From: Schlegelella_A sp038318385
GTDB lineage: Bacteria; Pseudomonadota; Gammaproteobacteria; Burkholderiales; Burkholderiaceae_C
NCBI GenBank assembly: GCA_038318385.1
Contig: JBBQCD010000012.1
Span: forward strand, 22,864-86,863
Length of the DNA: 64,000 nt
Reading direction: 5' to 3'
The number at the start of each line of letters is the position of its first letter. Position 1 is the first letter of the stretch. Below are positions 56,471 to 64,000 of the stretch, piece by piece. Position numbers and translations under genes: made by a program. The notes below the pieces were generated by a model. The model worked only from the letters and a program-made list of their open reading frames with translations. It made no database searches and was not told where the DNA came from.

Positions 56471-57952
56471 TCATCGCGGAAGATCGCTCGCGCCCATCAA
56501 GTACTCGTCGACGGCTCGTGCGGCCTGGCGACCTTCACGAATTGCCCAGACGACGAGAGACTGGCCGCGCCGCATGTCGCCGGCGGCGAAGACCTTGTCG
56601 ACGCTCGTCGCGTATCCGCCGCTGAAGTCCACGCTCGCCCGGGCATTGCCGCGCGCGTCGCGGGCCACCCCGAAGCCTTCGAGGATGCTCGCGACGGGGC
56701 TGACGAATCCCATCGCCAGCAGCACCAGGTCCGCAGGCAGGGTCTGCTCGCTTCCGGGCACTTCGACCATCTTGCCGCCTTGCCACTCGACGCGCACGGT
56801 CTTCAGTGCCTTGACCTTGCCCGACTTGCCGTCGGCGCCGTCGCCGATGAATTCCTTGGTGGCGATGGCGAACTCGCGCTCGCAGCCCTCCTCGTGGCTG
56901 GACGAAGTGCGCAGCTTGGTGGGCCAGTACGGCCAGACCAGGGGCTTGTTCTCGTGATCCGGAGGCATCGGCAGCAGTTCGAACTGGGTCACCGACTTCG
57001 CACCGTGGCGATTGCTCGTGCCCACGCAGTCGCTGCCGGTATCGCCCCCGCCGATGACGATGACATGCTTGCCGTCGGCCCGCAGCTGGTTGGCGACCTT
57101 GGCCCCGGCATTGACCTTGTTCTGCGGTGGCAGGAACTCCATCGCGAAGTGCACGCCCTCGAGCGCCCGGCCTTGCACCGGCAGGTCGCGCGATTCCTCG
57201 GCCCCCCCGGCCAGCAGGACCGCATCGAACTCGTCTCGAAGCTGCTCGGGATCGATCGATTCGGCTGACCAATCGGTCACGCGGCTGCCTTCTGGCAGAC
57301 GCCCGACGACCACGCCGGTGCGGAATGTCACGCCTTCGGCCTGCATCTGCGCGACACGCCGATCGATGTGGGTCTTCTCCATCTTGAAGTCGGGAATCCC
57401 GTAGCGCAGCAGGCCGCCGATGGCGTCGTTCTTCTCGAACACCGTCACGTCGTGGCCGACGCGCGCCAACTGCTGGGCTGCCGCCAGGCCTGCAGGGCCC
57501 GAGCCGACCACCGCAACCCGCTTGCCAGTCCGCGTCGACGGCGGCAGCGGCACGACCCAGCCCTCTGCCCAGGCCCGATCGATGATGGCATGCTCGATGC
57601 TCTTGATTCCGACCGGATCGTCATTGACGTTGAGGGTGCAGGCGGCTTCGCACGGTGCGGGGCAGATGCGACCGGTGAACTCCGGAAAGTTGTTGGTCGA
57701 ACGCAGGACCTCGAAGGCGCGCTTCCAGTCGGCCTGGTAGACCAGGTCGTTGAAGTCCGGAATGATGTTGTTGACAGGGCACCCGCCGATGCAAAAGGGC
57801 GTACCGCAGTCCATGCAGCGCGCTGTCTGGATCTTCGCCTCGTCCTCCTTCAGACCGATGACGAATTCCTTGTGGTTCTTCACGCGCTGGCGCACCGGCT
57901 CGTAGCCTTCCTCCAAGCGCTCGTAGTCCATGAATCCGGTCAGGGTGCCCAT
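56471..57952 (-). CDS. gltD: Glutamate synthase, small (beta) subunit
   Basis: 493 residues. GltD passes electrons from NADPH to GltB to make two glutamates from glutamine and 2-oxoglutarate. The N-terminal cysteine cluster region (CMDCGTPFCIGGCPVNN near 48-64) binds iron-sulfur clusters; two Rossmann domains follow (GSGPAGLAAAQQLA near 151-164 and GGGDTGSDCVGTS near 301-313). It lies 32 bases after gltB. The gene itself is intact even though gltB is interrupted. Confidence 0.95.
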   Translation of the reverse strand: MGTLTGFMDYERLEEGYEPVRQRVKNHKEFVIGLKEDEAKIQTARCMDCGTPFCIGGCPVNNIIPDFNDLVYQADWKRAFEVLRSTNNFPEFTGRICPAPCEAACTLNVNDDPVGIKSIEHAIIDRAWAEGWVVPLPPSTRTGKRVAVVGSGPAGLAAAQQLARVGHDVTVFEKNDAIGGLLRYGIPDFKMEKTHIDRRVAQMQAEGVTFRTGVVVGRLPEGSRVTDWSAESIDPEQLRDEFDAVLLAGGAEESRDLPVQGRALEGVHFAMEFLPPQNKVNAGAKVANQLRADGKHVIVIGGGDTGSDCVGTSNRHGAKSVTQFELLPMPPDHENKPLVWPYWPTKLRTSSSHEEGCEREFAIATKEFIGDGADGKSGKVKALKTVRVEWQGGKMVEVPGSEQTLPADLVLLAMGFVSPVASILEGFGVARDARGNARASVDFSGGYATSVDKVFAAGDMRRGQSLVVWAIREGRQAARAVDEYLMGASDLPR

Positions 57953-57984
57953 CTTCTTCTAGTTCCTCTCGCGGCTCGCGGCGG

Positions 57985-62775
<4,791 letters not shown>

Positions 62776-63006
62776 GGCTGGCTCACGGTCTGAAGGCGCA
62801 ACCTCAAGAATACCGCAGTGCAGCAATCGCCAGGAGATTCGCCGGGGAACCCCAGGGCCCTCTCCTTGCGCCCCCTCCGCCGCCCGGCATCAGGCGCGCG
62901 CCGAAGTCAAGCGCTTGCCGGCAGGCCGGGCATCGGGGCCGCTCAGGTGCCGGTCGCGACGAGCTGCCGTGCAGCCGCATCGCGGCTCTGCAGCTTCGGG
63001 AACACG

Positions 63007-63837
63007 CTAATAGGTTCGACTCGACGCGGGTGAATCGCGACCCTGGGGAGCGAACTGGACCTCGAACATGATCTGGCTTCTCACCGGCGTGCCGGCGAGA
63101 AACCCGGGCGCATAGCGGGCGCTGGCGAATGCGGCAACCGCGGCGGCATCGAAAATGCCGGGCGGCGACGAGCGGACGACTTCGATCTTGTCGACCGCCC
63201 CGAGCTCACTGATCAGCAGCCTCAGGACCACGGTGCCCCCCCGCATGCCCGCGCCGACCGGAAAATCGGGATTGATGTCGTCGAGGGGTCGAGGCGGGGG
63301 ATCGAGGCCCGAAGCAGCGCGGTACTCGGACGACGCCGACATCGAAGGCCGGCCCGGCGTGTCTGCGCGTGGAATGGCTGCATCGACCGGCGCGCTGTCG
63401 GCACGAGGCGGACTGGTGGCTGGCGGGGTCGGGACGGGGCTCGTCACGGCCACGTCGCTGCGCGCGGCGGGCAACGAACGGTCCAGCGTCGCCGGATCGG
63501 GCCGCTGGGCCGATTCCTCGCGCACGGACGTGCCGGTTGGCGGCGGCGCATTCTCTGCCTTCGAGGCGGGCTCGAGGAGAGGCGGCGCGGGGATCACGGC
63601 AGCGGTTGGCGGATTCCTCGCGCCAGCCCCGACAAAGGTCCCCACCACCATGCGCACGGTGACAGGCTGAACCGCGGAGTCCGAGGCAGCCGCTGCGCCG
63701 TTCGACGCTCGCCAGGACAGAACCGCCGCGTGCAGGACCACGGAAATGCCTATCGCAACCAACAGCGCCGATGGCGCCCTGTGAGGCACCGAGGCGTCAT
63801 GCGGTCGTCCGGGCGTCTGCAGTACGAACGCGGTCAC
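63007..63837 (-). CDS. TonB family protein, proline-rich type
   Basis: 276 residues. A membrane anchor (about 23-43, LLVAIGISVVLHAAVLSW) is followed by a long Pro/Ala/Ser-rich periplasmic spacer (about 75-190) and a C-terminal TonB domain (about 195-270, GGTVVLRLLISELGAVDKIEVVRSSP). It is a better classical TonB than the one at 639-1493, but again exbB/exbD are absent. 231 bases separate it from gltB downstream; that gap shows no gene and no clear promoter. Confidence 0.8.
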   Translation of the reverse strand: MTAFVLQTPGRPHDASVPHRAPSALLVAIGISVVLHAAVLSWRASNGAAAASDSAVQPVTVRMVVGTFVGAGARNPPTAAVIPAPPLLEPASKAENAPPPTGTSVREESAQRPDPATLDRSLPAARSDVAVTSPVPTPPATSPPRADSAPVDAAIPRADTPGRPSMSASSEYRAASGLDPPPRPLDDINPDFPVGAGMRGGTVVLRLLISELGAVDKIEVVRSSPPGIFDAAAVAAFASARYAPGFLAGTPVRSQIMFEVQFAPQGRDSPASSRTY

Positions 63838-63867
63838 ACCAGTTCCGAACGAAAGTTTGCCGATGTC

Positions 63868-64000
63868 TTACTGTGAGATTTCTCTCCAGGAGACGCGTTT
63901 GACGCCTGGTCCGGTGCCGAAGAAGGAAGGCGAGCCGAGGTGGATGGAGGCGTCGGAGGTGGTGACGATGGCCTTGACGGTGCCGTCGGGGAGCTTGACG
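63868..64000 (-). CDS. C-terminal end of a possible PilY1-type protein
   Basis: Only 43 codons and a TAA are inside the window; the gene continues beyond its right edge. The tail reads VKLPDGTVKAIVTTSDAS and, after a glycine-rich stretch, ends KRVSWREISQ. An end of the form R-(V/I)-S-W-R-E is what I recall for PilY1-type pilus-tip proteins; that identity is tentative. It lies 30 bases upstream of the second tonB-like gene on the same strand. Confidence 0.45.
   Translation of the reverse strand, partial: VKLPDGTVKAIVTTSDASIHLGSPSFFGTGPGVKRVSWREISQ

Overview
The window is a high-GC chromosomal segment of a Gram-negative bacterium, most likely a betaproteobacterium close to Burkholderiales. The pointers are: the run RNB nuclease, tonB, aroE, mtgA; a DUF3426 zinc-ribbon protein behind accB-accC-prmA; a PP0621-type protein beside pilS-pilR; a DUF1631 protein; a lysine/alanine/proline histone-H1-like protein; and the run gltB-gltD-mlaFEDACB. 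This placement is inferred from gene content and order, not from any search. Coding density is very high, many genes overlap by 1 or 4 bases (GTGA or ATGA junctions), and there is no rRNA operon, prophage, insertion sequence or CRISPR array.

Layout. 1-9.7 kb (+): end of an RNB exoribonuclease, tonB-like gene, aroE, mtgA, a conserved unknown, a TlpA-like thioredoxin, accB-accC-prmA, DUF3426 protein, PfkB kinase and a small membrane protein. 9.8-20.3 kb (-): H1-like protein, nrdB, nrdA (under a clear NrdR-type operator), ampD, pilR, pilS, PP0621 and a CcsA/YpjD-like protein. 20.3-24.2 kb: ffh and ftsY, the two SRP-pathway GTPases, convergent around a DUF2726 gene, then tRNA-Met. 24.3-31.6 kb (+): small secreted protein, miaB, hemA, prfA, prmC, a porin-like unknown, grxD, ubiX, with one small minus-strand membrane gene after miaB. 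31.7-38.9 kb: lytic transglycosylase and proS facing rppH; proB, obgE, rpmA, rplU facing ispB; then tRNA-Pro. 39.2-44.8 kb (+): pilB-pilC-pilD, coaE, zapD, yacG. 44.9-50.0 kb: HAD hydrolase, groES-groEL with a heat-shock promoter and CIRCE operator, DUF1631 protein. 50.1-64 kb: alpha/beta hydrolase and engB (-), cytochrome c4 (+), then a long minus-strand chain gltB-gltD-mlaF-E-D-A-C-B, a second tonB-like gene and the tail of a possible PilY1.

Themes. Envelope maintenance (mtgA, ampD, lytic transglycosylase, mla, tonB), translation (prfA/prmC, prmA, proS, rplU/rpmA, obgE, engB, miaB), type IV pili (pilBCD, pilSR) and central metabolism (accBC, aroE, hemA, proB, gltBD, nrdAB).

The strongest anomaly is an in-frame TAG inside gltB at 62116-62118, in an otherwise intact reading frame. 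Other points of interest are the NrdR operator over the nrdAB promoter, the sigma32/CIRCE arrangement at groES, and two genes whose -10 boxes lie at identical leaderless spacing from the ATG. I did not find a convincing undescribed system; the unknown genes here are single conserved genes in housekeeping surroundings.
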